Source of the DNA: Viridothelium virens
Lineage: Eukaryota > Ascomycota > Dothideomycetes > Trypetheliales > Trypetheliaceae
Assembly: GCA_010094025.1 (NCBI GenBank)
Contig: ML991801.1
Location: forward strand, 248,001 to 312,000
DNA: 64,000 bases
Reading direction: 5' to 3'
Shown here: positions 46,211 through 57,676 of the stretch, piece after piece
Layout of the letters: every line of letters starts with the position of its first letter
How positions within the stretch are numbered: position 1 is the stretch's first letter
The notes under the pieces: generated by a model
Database searches by the model: none
What the model was told of the DNA's origin: nothing
Seen by the model: only the letters and a program-made list of their open reading frames with translations
Translations under genes and position numbers: made by a program

Positions 46211-47529
46211 AATTGGTAACTGCTAATGAATGGAGGTTGCAAAATCAAGTACGTTTGCTGACCACAGAAGGTGTTTGACTTTGACGTAGCTATAACGCCA
46301 CCATGTAACATTCGCCTGAAGCTACCTGCTGTCTACCGAGTGGGCGATCTTCGGTATCACAGTGGAGGAAAGTATTCGTGTCCTTGTCGTTATCCGGATA
46401 ATTCAAGTTATATCAGAGGGAAGACCAGGGTACCGTGCCCCTCCACCCCACCCCACCTTCGTAATCCCTACTATATCATTACCTCAGATACCCAAATACA
46501 CCCTTCATACCCCGTACTGTATCATGCACGTTCGCGTTTTTCTGAATGGCTGTCACTTCTCGTTCCTCATTGACCCATCGACGATGATATTCATATTCCC
46601 TTGGTCTCGTCTCGTCTCGCCTCGTTTCGTTCCGTCGTTTTCATTTTCTTTTCATTTGCCCGGGAGCAGACCTTGGCTTGGTACTCTGTATGTTTATCTA
46701 ATTTCCCGTAGCCATTTTAGGTAAGGGTCAGTCCTTTATTATTCAGAATCGTGACCCTTGCGCGAAATCTCTGCTTGAAGTTCCGCCTCGCTATGTACTT
46801 CTGCACAAGCAACGAAATGAATTTTTTCTTAGTTGTCTTTCGCCCAGTCTGTGTTGCCTAGCTCGCCATGTTAGGTGCAATTGACAAAGGCATTGGTCAC
46901 CCTGTTACTGCCACGTGCGAATATCTCCAAAGTGAGTGCAATGTTCTTTTTATAATCCTCCGAATGCCAAAATTAGATGTCAACGGCGCCTCTCAACTAT
47001 GATTATTCGATGAAAAACGTTCAGTCTAGCAAGAAAAATTTCTGAAGTCACGCTTGAGAGTTTCGAGCTTCACTATGACAGCACTTCCGAACACGTTCCA
47101 GAGCTATTCTTTGACTCCTTTCGTGCTTGATAGACCACGTTGCGCACTGATTCCACTCTGAATGTTGGTAGCTGCCGTACTGAATTTGCAGATGTGACAG
47201 TTGCCTTATACGCTACTCTCTACACGGTCGCATCTCAAAGGCATATCTTCTTAGATAAGGTGTCCAGAAATCTGAGATTACGGCTCAGACCATCGTTTCT
47301 CACACCCACACCAGCGCGAAATGCCTATTGATTACCATTACACGTTTGGAGGGATACTCTCCCTGCACCGGGTCGACTTCCTGCTGCTTTCTCGCCCGGT
47401 GTGACCCCTAAACCAACTACGACACGGAATCTCATTTTCCGTCACAAGAACAATCTATCGAACTAGAAAGACCCCGGCAATCGGGACCAGAGATACTTCA
47501 GCACTACGGTCCATCACGAATTGCGAAGA
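46211..47529. other. Intergenic
   Basis: About 1.3 kb with no gene. A TCTCG-like low-complexity stretch lies near 46600-46632. Confidence 0.5.
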
Positions 47530-50500
47530 CTAGCTCAGGAATACTCCAATATTCGCAGCAGCCTCTTTGTGGGACTCAACTAGCTCCAGCGGGCCTTCGA
47601 CCGCAAGCACTTCTATCATTCTTTCGTCCCAATACCCTTCCAAAAAATCCTCAACATTTAGCGCAAGTTCCTCATATTTCATCTCAAATTCTGTCACCAA
47701 TTCCTCCAGCTGCGCGATGGTGTACCTCTCTTCTTCTTGAATCTCCTGGATCTCCGCCGGATCCAGAATGTGCTGCTCACCATTACATTGACGGAATGAT
47801 TTCCTGTTGCCATGACAGCATACGTGCGTAATACCAAGTCTCTCAAACGTCCAGAAGCGTATGAAAGCTGTACACAAACACTGGGATTGATTTATCTGTT
47901 CAGATAAACTCGGAAACTTTCGTATGAGGGTGACGAACTCCCCTAGGATCAGAGCATGGAAAAATGGACTGTGTGTTTCGTAAATCGTATCTCTGAACTC
48001 GACCAAATCATAGCCTTGCTGATATCCAATCAGTAGTGCAGAAATGGCCGAGCATCCACCCTTAGAACAGACGCAGCTGCATGTGTCATGAATGGGTACA
48101 GTCATCAACTTTTCAAACAATGTAAGGAGCATCGACACTCGAGCGAGACCCTCATCGCCTAGACTATCTAGTAAGTGGCCAGCTCGGGGTATGACGAGCC
48201 TTAGAGCAACCCAAGAGTCTGACAGGTCCTGATGACCTGTCATTGGCTCAGTCATAGAAAGGTCCCGGAGGTCGACCCCAATTCTGTGAGCGATATTGAC
48301 AGGGACAGTCCAGGGCTTGCACAGACTCGGGTCCGACGTAGACAAAGTCATGTCAGCGTCCTTGCATATCAACCAAGAAGCAACATCTAGGTCACTTCGC
48401 GGGTGTTGCACATCGTTGATTCTCTGATCCATAATAGTCTGCCACTCCCCAGGCTGCATTATAGCAATTCCTGCCAAAGGGGACAGACCTGTATGATCCA
48501 CGGCATCAAAGTCTCGGAAATCAAACTCGTAAACAGTGTCGAGATGCATGGATGGCACTGAAGATCTGGCTGATGCGATTGCATGATAAACAGTGGTCCG
48601 AAGTGATGGGCCGCGTAGAGCTCTCGTTAACATAACGCCGAAACGCCGGAGCGATGCACAGATGGCACCAACATTGATGTCAGGGACGTGATATGAGGAA
48701 ATATTGAGCAGTTCGAGTGTATGAACGGGCAATACCTCGAGTGCTACTGTACGCAATCTTCCTCTTCTAACCTTCAAAGCACGAACGAGATGCTTTGCGA
48801 CGATTGGATCCAGATGGAATACTCGTGCCATTGCGGCACGCCACTTTTCAGTGGCCACGCCATAATCTGCATCTTTGCAACACCAGTCCTCGCAGGGTAT
48901 GGGAATGTCTTGATCTAAGAACAAATCCACTGCTTCTAAGACCTGGGTCTCTGAGAGGTGTCTTGTCCTGAATGTGTGACACATATAGATGAGAGGAGAC
49001 CTTCCCATCAAGTCAAAGACATATGGATCACTTCCTACATCAAGCAACATAGCTATTCCAGCAGGCCAGATGGTGGAGATATGCAATGGAGTCTGCCCAA
49101 GCTCGTTCCGATCGTTGACAGAAGCTGTAGCACGATATAGAATTTCCCGGCATTCTGACTCACATTGGCGTGTAATGGCTTGGCTCAGCCGTCCATTACC
49201 GCAACCTACTGACAATCAGCAACTAGTCTTAGCGATAAGGGAGATTACTAACTTTCTCCAGAATCTGGCCAAGCGGTAAAGTGCTCGGCTAGGAGAGCTA
49301 GTGGACTTTCGGTGGAAATAAGAGTGTTCTTGAGCGCATTACGGAACCAGCGGTGAACTTGGATCACTGCCTCTGGCGTGACAATACCAGAGTCCAGTAG
49401 AAATTGAATGACAGTTATTGCTCCTACCGTCTTTGCGTATGCTCTGCCCGGTCTCCAGAAACAGTGGAGAGCCGACAGAATGTCGCCATGTATGGTCCAT
49501 GCCGAGCTGTAGTAGGATTAGACTGATAATTAGTTGTAAGGATTCGATGTCTCGTGCGTACTTGCCATTGTTGTCATGCTCGTTTGAGGGCACTCCACAG
49601 GCCATGAGAAATCGGCAAAAATCAAGGTAGTGCTCTACGCTTCTCGGGCTTCCCCATGCGAATTTTACCATCGTGATTAACTCCTGCGTCAGTTGGCACG
49701 TTGAATATTGGGAACATGCGTCAGACTCACAATCATTAATGTCCTTCCGCGGTCATTGATGTCGGTTGGCAACGCGTCTCTGGTTCTGAAAAGATGCAGT
49801 AGATCTGATCTCGCAGATTCGTATGACCTCCCCATATCAGTTTCGCCTTCTCTGAGCAGGGTAAGTCGAAGTCGTTTCATGGCCTTGAAGGCAGGAGCGT
49901 CTGGAGGTACCATTCGGATCGGCCTCAGGAATGGTGGAATCGCAGTTCCGCCGGACCCTTGCCCAATAGAAATGTTGATTTCGATCGTCCAAGAAAGCAG
50001 AAACGTACAAAACGGCAGCCGAAACCGCCAGCATATGATCGGATCGGCAAATGGATGGCGAGGACACTGACATGGACCCCCCTCAAGTTGTCCCCAAGAT
50101 TTCAGCGAGTATGGTGAATCGAAACTTATCTGCAGCATCTGCAGACACGTACAGCATTGCGAATGAGAACCCACCTCCGGAACTCTCACAGCAGCAATAC
50201 CATCTTCGTCCTCGAGTCCGCCTTCCTTGCTCTTTTCGCAGACCTTCTGGAATAAGGCAGGCTTCTTCAGAAGTTGCAATTGAATATCTTGAAGTTCATC
50301 TTTCAACTGGGTCATGTTAGCCACGCCGAACCTTGACTCAAATCACAGGGTATACGAGAATACTTACCGTGGCAGCGTCTCTCTGGTCGTCCAGATCAGG
50401 TGTCTTCTTTCCTACATTTGCTAAGGACTGCCCAAGAGTTTCGATCTTCGAAGCAATCTCGGCAGACTTGTCACTAAGATGGTGATATAGTCAGAGCTGT

Positions 50501-50956
50501 TCATGCAAGGGCTGAGACCGTGGGCGAAGCTTACTAAGTCAGGACTTGAATTGCCAATCCCACATCGCTTAGTAGAGAACGAAGAGTATCCCGCAATTTC
50601 TTCAAAGATTCTTTCTGGAAAGGAAATATAACTTTTTGGCCATTCCTCCGCAATATCAAACCAGACCCTGTACCAGTCTGTGTACGCCGCCAGAATGTTT
50701 CAAGGTCGCGAATGCCTTCTTGTGCAGAGTCTATGCATGCAGTCAAGACTTTTATCTTGTCATTGTGGGAGTCCTTCAGGAGGTCCTGCAGTTGCGTTAT
50801 AGTTGCTTTGGTGGTTTCAAGCTGGCGGCATATGCGGGATAATTCGATATCAACGGACTTGTAATCTTGGTAGTAAATATATAAGCGATTGCAGAGCGTT
50901 ACACCGGATGAAAGAATGCCAACGGTGCCAACAACGACAGAGAAGGGATCGGTCAT
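47530..50956 (-). CDS. STAND-type N-terminal domain with weak ankyrin-like repeats
   Basis: Six exons reconstructed: 50956-50535, 50473-50368, 50306-49731, 49683-49562, 49506-49253 and 49208-47530, giving 1,052 residues; introns are 44-61 nt and all junctions keep frame. The first about 140 residues (MTDPFSVVVGTVGILSSGVT, then a heptad-like helical region) match the N-terminal helical domains found at the start of fungal STAND and HET-related proteins (SesA/Helo-like group). No P-loop, NACHT or NB-ARC is visible. Residues about 390-560 hold degenerate ankyrin-like units (NDRNELGQTPLHISTIWPAG and MLLDVGSDPYVFDLMGRSPL). The C-terminal region is Cys-containing (CSCVCSKGGCS, later CLC and CCHG) and ends acidic. 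Biological role unknown; membership of fungal innate-immunity-like repertoires is inference from the N-terminus. Confidence 0.75.
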
Positions 50957-52804
50957 AGCGGCATGTGCACTGAGACTTCAGAACGAAGTATTGCTCGGCG
51001 ATTAAGCCGTCTCAGAATCGGACATGAGCAGAAAAGTCGTTTCCAAAGATAACATACCTCTGGCCAATTTGTTATTTGCCTGGCCTTATAGAAGCATCGT
51101 TTGCGTTTCTCTGCGAGGCTGAAAGGGCATTGCTTATACTCGTAACGATAACACACTTCCAATAGAGCAGGCAAAGAACCGCTTGAGGCATTCCGTGGGC
51201 TTCGTGAAAAGGTTGTGAACGGACAGGTCCTCTGTAGATCTTGCTAACGTCTGGGTCTCGGAGTTTTCCATTGGCCCAAAAGTCGAGTAATCTCGGAAAC
51301 TCCGAACAGCGAGGCTATCCGATGCCATTCCAGGTGAAGTTCCAAGCATCATATCTTGCTCAATTGCGTAGTGACTCGTTAGTGGGTGGAGGCAGGTAGT
51401 CCAGGGCTAACCCTCCAACGACCAGTTACTTTGCGCTTGTACCCTCCAGACAATGGGATCCACATTGCGGCATGACTGGTCGTGACTTCGCCAGCGCCTA
51501 ATACTGTCATACAACTCCCGATGCACTACCTGAACCCCTAAATAAGGCTGGATGCAGAGATTTTGCCCGATGCAAGGATGTTGAATGCGAGATTTTGCCT
51601 TGCTCGGACACGCCGACGGAACGATCGTTCTTGGGCTTTGGATCCACCCATTCTGCAGCATTGCTGCTATAAAACCGTCGTCGAGCACCAAGAAGAGTAG
51701 CTTTGTGTCTATCGCTGACGCGTGCGGCAATCATCGCTGAATTGAGAACGATGGTGTGTGGAGGGAAGAGATCATAATTCCAGCTGGCATGGAGTACCTA
51801 CCTAGGTGCATTTGCGCTACTCTAACATAAGAGACTGCGCCAAGCGACCTTATCAATCAGGACCCAGGGGTCGCCGTGTGTAAATATCTTGCTAGACCAA
51901 GCATCAAGTGCGAAACAAACATCCCTGGTTGAGCAAGCGGACACTTGTTTCTGTCCGTAGAGCTGGGTAACGAAAAAGGGTGGTTGGATCAAGTGTCCGG
52001 CCCTAAACTTCTGCTTAATCCACCAGTCTAAAAGGGGTTGACCACGTTCCCTACTAAAGTGCGATCTTGGGCCAACGATTCTGATCCTTCTGATCTACAA
52101 GTCTATATTTACCCACGATCTCCCGTCTTCTTCATTTCTTCTTCCGTTGCATCCAAGGTCTGATCTCTGGTTACGATTACCAATTGATGCACGAAGGACG
52201 GACCAATGATAGTTAATGCATTCCCCATGGCATTTCCACTGCTCATGGCCTGCGTCTATTGAAACGTATTTAATGGACCAAATGTCCTGGCCCAAGGCGT
52301 TGTAGTCCGAGACAAGCAGGCGACTGGTTACACCTGGCGTGCGAGGCGCAGGACTGAGATTGGGGGAGTCTTGGGAATAGGACTGGGCATGAAGAATCCT
52401 CAAAAGTAAATTGAAAGTTGCCCCACCTTCACCAGGTACAGTAGATCTCGGTAAAAAGGATACTTCATAGAATGACAAGTAGTCTGAAGGCGTCGGCCGT
52501 CAAATTCCTTTTAAGACATAGCAATAGCGACATGTTCGTAACCATACTGCACGCTAGATCGAGAAATCTCTGCAAGCCATGAAGCCAAGGAGCTATCCGA
52601 ACGCCGCCTCTATTCAACTTTGTATACCTAATCAGAACGCTTCATACCATATCATTGACCATAGCCAGTTAGCACATTGACTGGCAATTGCTTCCTTGTC
52701 GCGTTGCTCATTTCCCCAGCTCCTCCCAGTAATCAGCCCAAGACTGCGATTTCCTATGGAATGGCGTGAGCATTGTCCCTTCAGCAATACAATTCAATGA
52801 ATAC
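50957..52804. other. Intergenic
   Basis: About 1.85 kb. A 127-codon minus-strand frame (52095-52478) is the only stretch with fair protein-like composition, but it lacks an ATG, a domain or a clear splice partner. No gene supported. Confidence 0.45.
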
Positions 52805-53485
52805 TTACTTCTTGGCCTTCTTCTCCTTGTTCTTCCCAGACTCCTTCTGGCGCAGACCATCCTGTCCGTATGCGAGGTCCCCTTTCTGCTCCTCCTTGTC
52901 CAGTCTCTTATTTGCCTCCTTTCTATGCTTCTTCCACTGGTTCTCTAGGGCATTGGCAGCAGCAGCACCAGCAATCGCGCCTGCAACACTTGCATAGGTA
53001 CTCCGATCCCCAACCTTACGCCCAATGGCGGCTCCCGCCAAGCCACCTCCCATGCCGGCAATCAAGCCCATATCGCTCCGGATGTCGAAATGATCGTCGA
53101 GGAACCCCTTTGCGCCGCGACTCTTCGATCTCTTTCTATGTTCTCGGTCGTCCTCGCTATCCTCCGACTCCGAATGCCACTCTCGTCTCCCCCTCTTGTC
53201 GCTGCGGTGACGTCGCTGTCTAGCGCGGCGATCGGCCTCCTCGTCTTCTACGCCTTGGCGGAATGCACGGTCGTAGGCCTCAGCCTGCAGATTCCGCTGT
53301 CGTGGATCATAGAGGTCGTTCGCACCGTCGCCGTTGTAAGGAACCATGGCCCCACCGGCTCCATAACCGGTCTGCAGGGCGCGATCCTCCTTTTCACGTG
53401 AGTAGTCCTGCCATCGGTTGCGATCGTCTCGAAGAAAGACCTCGCGGTCGTAATAGTCGTCGTACCGGTCGCGTTGGCTACGCAT
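52805..53485 (-). CDS. Glycine-zipper protein, charged
   Basis: Frame of 226 residues from the ATG at 53485. Acidic/basic and Tyr/Arg-rich at the N-terminus (RDRYDDYYDREVFLRDDRNR), then an Arg/Ser/Glu-rich charged middle and a glycine-zipper hairpin (MGLIAGMGGGLAGAAIGRKV and ASVAGAIAGAAAANALENQW, about residues 139-178), ending Lys-rich. Such zippers insert in or associate with membranes. The frame stays open upstream of the ATG to about 53600 with a protein-like reading (WEQPPGAKWELDLDFPPSRN), so a further 5' exon is likely; I could not settle it. The stop codon overlaps a perfect GTAAGT donor (AAGAA|GTAAGT), so a 3' intron in or after the stop codon is possible. Confidence 0.65.
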   Translation of the reverse strand: MRSQRDRYDDYYDREVFLRDDRNRWQDYSREKEDRALQTGYGAGGAMVPYNGDGANDLYDPRQRNLQAEAYDRAFRQGVEDEEADRRARQRRHRSDKRGRREWHSESEDSEDDREHRKRSKSRGAKGFLDDHFDIRSDMGLIAGMGGGLAGAAIGRKVGDRSTYASVAGAIAGAAAANALENQWKKHRKEANKRLDKEEQKGDLAYGQDGLRQKESGKNKEKKAKK

Positions 53486-54383
53486 ATTGCGAGGTTCCTG
53501 GCGACGAGGTCTGATGTTGCGGGAGGGCGGGAAGTCCAGGTCGAGCTCCCATTTAGCGCCAGGTGGCTGTTCCCAGGAAAACCGGTAAGGCCACCTTCAT
53601 CTTGCTACAGTACATTGACTGCGTGCGGCACTCCGTTGCTATTTTCAATTCATTCGAGCAAGGCCACTTCTTGCGGATTTGGTGCGAGTCAAAGCCACAA
53701 CGAATGCAGACATGAATTGACTGGTGTCCTTCCGAGCCAGCTGCAGCCCCGCTATCCATTTTCTGTATGTCCTTTGCTTGCAAAGACCAAAAGCTCCCAT
53801 GGCCCTCAAGTATGCCTTTCATGGGGATCTGATGGTGTCATCATGGGCTTTGAAGAAGGCACAGAGCCTAGATCAAGTCAGTCCGCCCGTACATATGTCA
53901 TCGAGTTTTAGTTTCGTCCGATCTACTAGGACGTAAAACGGTTCACTACTGCACCACAGAACCAGGGTACAGAACTGCATGCTTATCGATAAACAGAGGA
54001 TGTTTGCAAGACCCCAGTTCAATCCTTCATGGATCTCTCAACTGCTTTCTGCATGGGGAGTAGAAAGTATGCATCTGTTTAGGCAAAAGCCGCAAACAGT
54101 ATGAATGATGCGTTCTGAATGCGAAAGCAAATCTGACAGAGCGGAGATCTATCACGTTTATTGACACCATTTTGCGAAACATTGACGATATCCAATGACG
54201 GCCTCTTACGAGCTTCCTCTTCAGGACCATGGTGAATTTGGATTGTGGTCGCCAAGGAAAACATTGTCCTCCTATCCGAGGAACAGATGATGATGGATTG
54301 TGCGCGAGGGGGTTATAAGTAATGATGTTGTTCTCTCTGCAATGGGTTGTCCACCCAGTCTGGCAGCTTCAGCATCATTGAAG
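53486..54383. other. Intergenic or 5' exon of glycine-zipper gene
   Basis: The first about 115 bases probably belong to the glycine-zipper gene's upstream coding part. A 90-codon minus-strand frame (53553-53822) might contribute an earlier exon. The rest is the upstream region of the carboxypeptidase gene. Confidence 0.4.
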
Positions 54384-56194
54384 ATGAAAAGTATCTTTCT
54401 GAGTCTATCTGTGCTCATATCCACGGCAGTGGGCTCTCACCCTCGCGATGCTTTCACCCGAGCCAAGCCTCGGGATGCTAGCCCTGGATTAATCACCAAT
54501 TTGGGAGCCAGAACTTCCGCTCCGCAGCACGTACACAAACGCGCCTCGTACAGCTCGCCTTATCTGAACAATAACACCGAACGTCTGTAGAACATCGGGG
54601 CAAATTGAGAGTATCTTGGGAGCTGATTAAGTATAGAGTTCGTCGTCAATGGTACGGCAATCCCAGATATACCTTTCGACATTGGAGAATCTTATGCCGG
54701 ACTATTGCCCATTAGCGACCAGCTCAATGAGACTCGAAAGCTATATTTTTGGTGTGTTCCATGGCATTTCAAGAGTGCAATTGCCGAACAACATTGTCTG
54801 ACTTGGCAATTTGCAGGTTCTTCCCTTCACAAAATCCAAATGCAACGGATGAGATTACCATCTGGTCAGAAACTTCCATCTTAAGTGCTGATATGCGGCT
54901 GACTCAAGGAGAAGGTTTAATGGCGGTCCTGGCTGTAGCTCACTTACAGGTCTAATTCATGAGAATGGTCCCATATTATGGCAGACTGGAACCCAAGGAT
55001 TCACCAAAAATTCGTACACATTCGTAAATTTGACCAACATGGTCTATGTCGAGCAGCCTGTCGGCGTTGGATTTACTCAAGGCACTCCAGACATCTCCAA
55101 CGAGGTTGAGCTCGGTCAGCAGTTCGTCGGCTTCTGGAAAAACTTTATGCAGGCTTTCCAGTTGGAGCAAAGGAAAGTGTATATCACAGGCGAGAGCTAT
55201 GCCGGATACTATATCCCATACGTTGCCGATGCATTTATTACCCAGAACGATGACGAGTACTACAACCTGAAGGGCGTTGCTATCAATGATCCTATCATTG
55301 GCGATAACACCGTCCAGCAAGATGGTAGGTTCGCTGTTCTCCATATATGTTCTATGAGGATTCGAGGAACCTGCGAGTACATCATGCTAACGGAACACAG
55401 TAATCCTCAGCCCGTACGTGGACTACTGGTCGAATATCTTTAACTTCAACGAAACTTTCACCAATTACCTACACTCTTTGCATTCCTCTTGCGGATATGC
55501 ATCTTACATCTCAAAATATCTCACCTACCCGCCGCCTCCGGGCCCCTTCCCAGTACCCCCGGATCCAGAGGCGGTACGTAACAGCTCGTGCGCGACCTGG
55601 GATATTGTATACGATGCCATCAACTACCTGAATCCTTGCTTCAACGTCTACCATATAACTGACTACTGTCCTCTTCTTTACAATCCGGAGATCCCCTACT
55701 TTAATCGCCTTGATGTTCAGGCCGCAATCAACGCGCCTGTAGGTACAGTGTGGCAACAATGTACCAATACAAATGTCTTTCCTCCGACAGGCGACCAATC
55801 ACTCGGCGCAGCTCAGGATGGCGTTCTTCAGCGGGTCATCGAGCATAATAACAACACGATCATTGGAGTCGGAAACCTGGACTACATTCTACCAACAAAC
55901 GGTACTCTATTGGCACTGCAAAACGTCACATGGAATGGAGTGCAGGGTTTCCAATCTTATCCAGGCAGTAGGGAAGTCTTTGTACCGTACCATACGGAGT
56001 ACAACCAAGGAAGTCTTGCTGCCAGCGGATACGTTGGAAGATGGGGTCAGGAGAGAGGCTTAGCGTTCTACCAAGTTGATTATGCAGGGCATCAGCAACC
56101 ACAGTATGCCCCAGGAAGCTCTTATAGAGTCATTGAGCTCTTACTTGGTAGAATCGACGCCTTGGATCAGCCGGGCTCATTCTCGACGCAATAG
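54384..56194 (+). CDS. Secreted serine carboxypeptidase, S10 family
   Basis: Removes C-terminal residues from peptides, in the vacuole or outside the cell. Five exons: 54384-54582, 54637-54751, 54817-54864 (48 bases), 54915-55324 and 55401-56194, giving 521 residues. Signal peptide MKSIFLSLSVLISTAVGS, then a propeptide-like region. The S10 substrate block NGGPGCSSL is rebuilt across the third intron. The catalytic Ser lies in YITGESYAGYYIPY, the Asp probably in GNLDYILPTNGT and the His in YAGHQQPQYAP. A second GESYAG (FDIGESYAGLLPIS, near residue 88) sits at the N-terminus in the VVNGT...GESYAGLLPI segment shared by a fungal S10 subgroup; it is structural, not the active site. Many N-glycosylation sequons support secretion. 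Confidence 0.94.
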
Positions 56195-57676
56195 TCGAGA
56201 AGGGCCTGTGCTCAAACCGCGTTGACTAGATCGTCGATCGTGTCCCGGGGCTGGTATCCTCACAGCTCCTGGGTCGATCACCAACCAACTCTTTGAGGGC
56301 TGCGGCGCTCGTGACGGTTGCCTTCGCCAGAGATTGGGGATATGGAGCAGCCCAACCGGGCTCAGCCATGATATTGACAAATGAAATCTCTCGACGTCTA
56401 TCGGAACGCATTAATCTCAATTTCGCCAAGAACTTTATAACATTGGTTTTAGCTGCTTGGCTCTCGTCACCGTGCGACCTTTTCGCCTCCTGCAGTAGGC
56501 CCATCTCACCTTACTCCCATCCTTTGTAAGCTTGTTGGACTTGCCATCAATTAGCATGCAGCGAGTATGTATTCAGCCATATGAAATCGTGGATTGCCAT
56601 GTCTCCGTCTGCTTTATTGCCTCACTCTTAGTTCCCGATATATGAAGCATCATCCCTTAGATCAGCTTACTTAAAGCTAATATCCCTTTCTCATACTACT
56701 GAACCAGCACAACAAACGCCTCCCTGGTTATTCTCGGGATTACTGCATCCTTCAGTCCGAATCATTGACGAAGCAATCATCGTGCAGACTAGGGCTCCTT
56801 GTAACATTGCTCTGGACAGTAGTGGGCAACCTCTATCTTTCCAAAACGGCGACTTTATCAGGTGGATAAATCATGCACACCTGAATGCGGAAATAGGTAA
56901 AGAGTGTCATTTTGCGACACTCCTGGGTTCGATACTACCAGGACCAAATGTACGTTTTTTCATCTTCTGATCAATGATACTACATGACATTTTCTTATGC
57001 TGCTAGAGGTCCTTTGTGCAATCACGAACAGCCAAAGTGACAGAATGGAAGGCGAGATTTGCGTAGAGCTCCAAGCATTCGCAGGGAGTGTACAGCGCTT
57101 GTCCAACTCTCCTCTGCAATCATCCTCATTGACACCACAAAAGCCTCATGACTGTTTTACTGAACGATCATTGGCCTCCGTCGCCAAGCTCTATCACTTT
57201 CCACAGCGAATATGCGTAAGGCGTTCATCGGTGCTGCTCTTCCCGTACAGGAGCTCTTAGAACGTCTCTGGGAACCCCGGAAGATCGACGCCGTCTGTGT
57301 TCGGGCGACCGACAATTTGATGCAATCGCATCTGAATAGTCGCAGCGACTGAACGGGCAGATGCTCAGCACAAACCTGCCAAAAGTGAACTCCGCAGTCA
57401 AAACGCTCGAGCGGACATAGAATCCATAGGACACCAGGACACGATTTAGCACTGGTTTGGCCGATTTGTCCACGCCAGAAAAGTTATCGTGATATAACGG
57501 CTTTCACAGACTATGAAATTGTCAACCTTGGAGAAAGGAAAGTATAGAAAAAGATCCACCTATATAATACAAATTCCTGTTTATACTTTGAAGAAGCAGA
57601 GAGGCACGCAGTACGCTTTTTCTAAGCCTTGAGCATCCGTGCCCCATGAATTCCATCACTCCCCCGTGCGAAGGTG
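56195..57676. other. Intergenic
   Basis: About 1.5 kb between two convergent genes. A 62-codon frame near 56782-56970 has no domain. No gene seen. Confidence 0.5.

Noticed and set aside
52095-52478. 127-codon minus-strand frame with fair composition
   Set aside because: No ATG at its start, no recognisable domain and no convincing neighbouring exon; it could be a remnant but cannot be supported.
53553-53822. 90-codon minus-strand frame as a first exon of the glycine-zipper gene
   Set aside because: The only frame-keeping donor I found is weak (GTGGCC) and lies in a short chance repeat; left unresolved.
56782-56970. 62-codon plus-strand frame
   Set aside because: Non-ATG start, no domain and no flanking exon.
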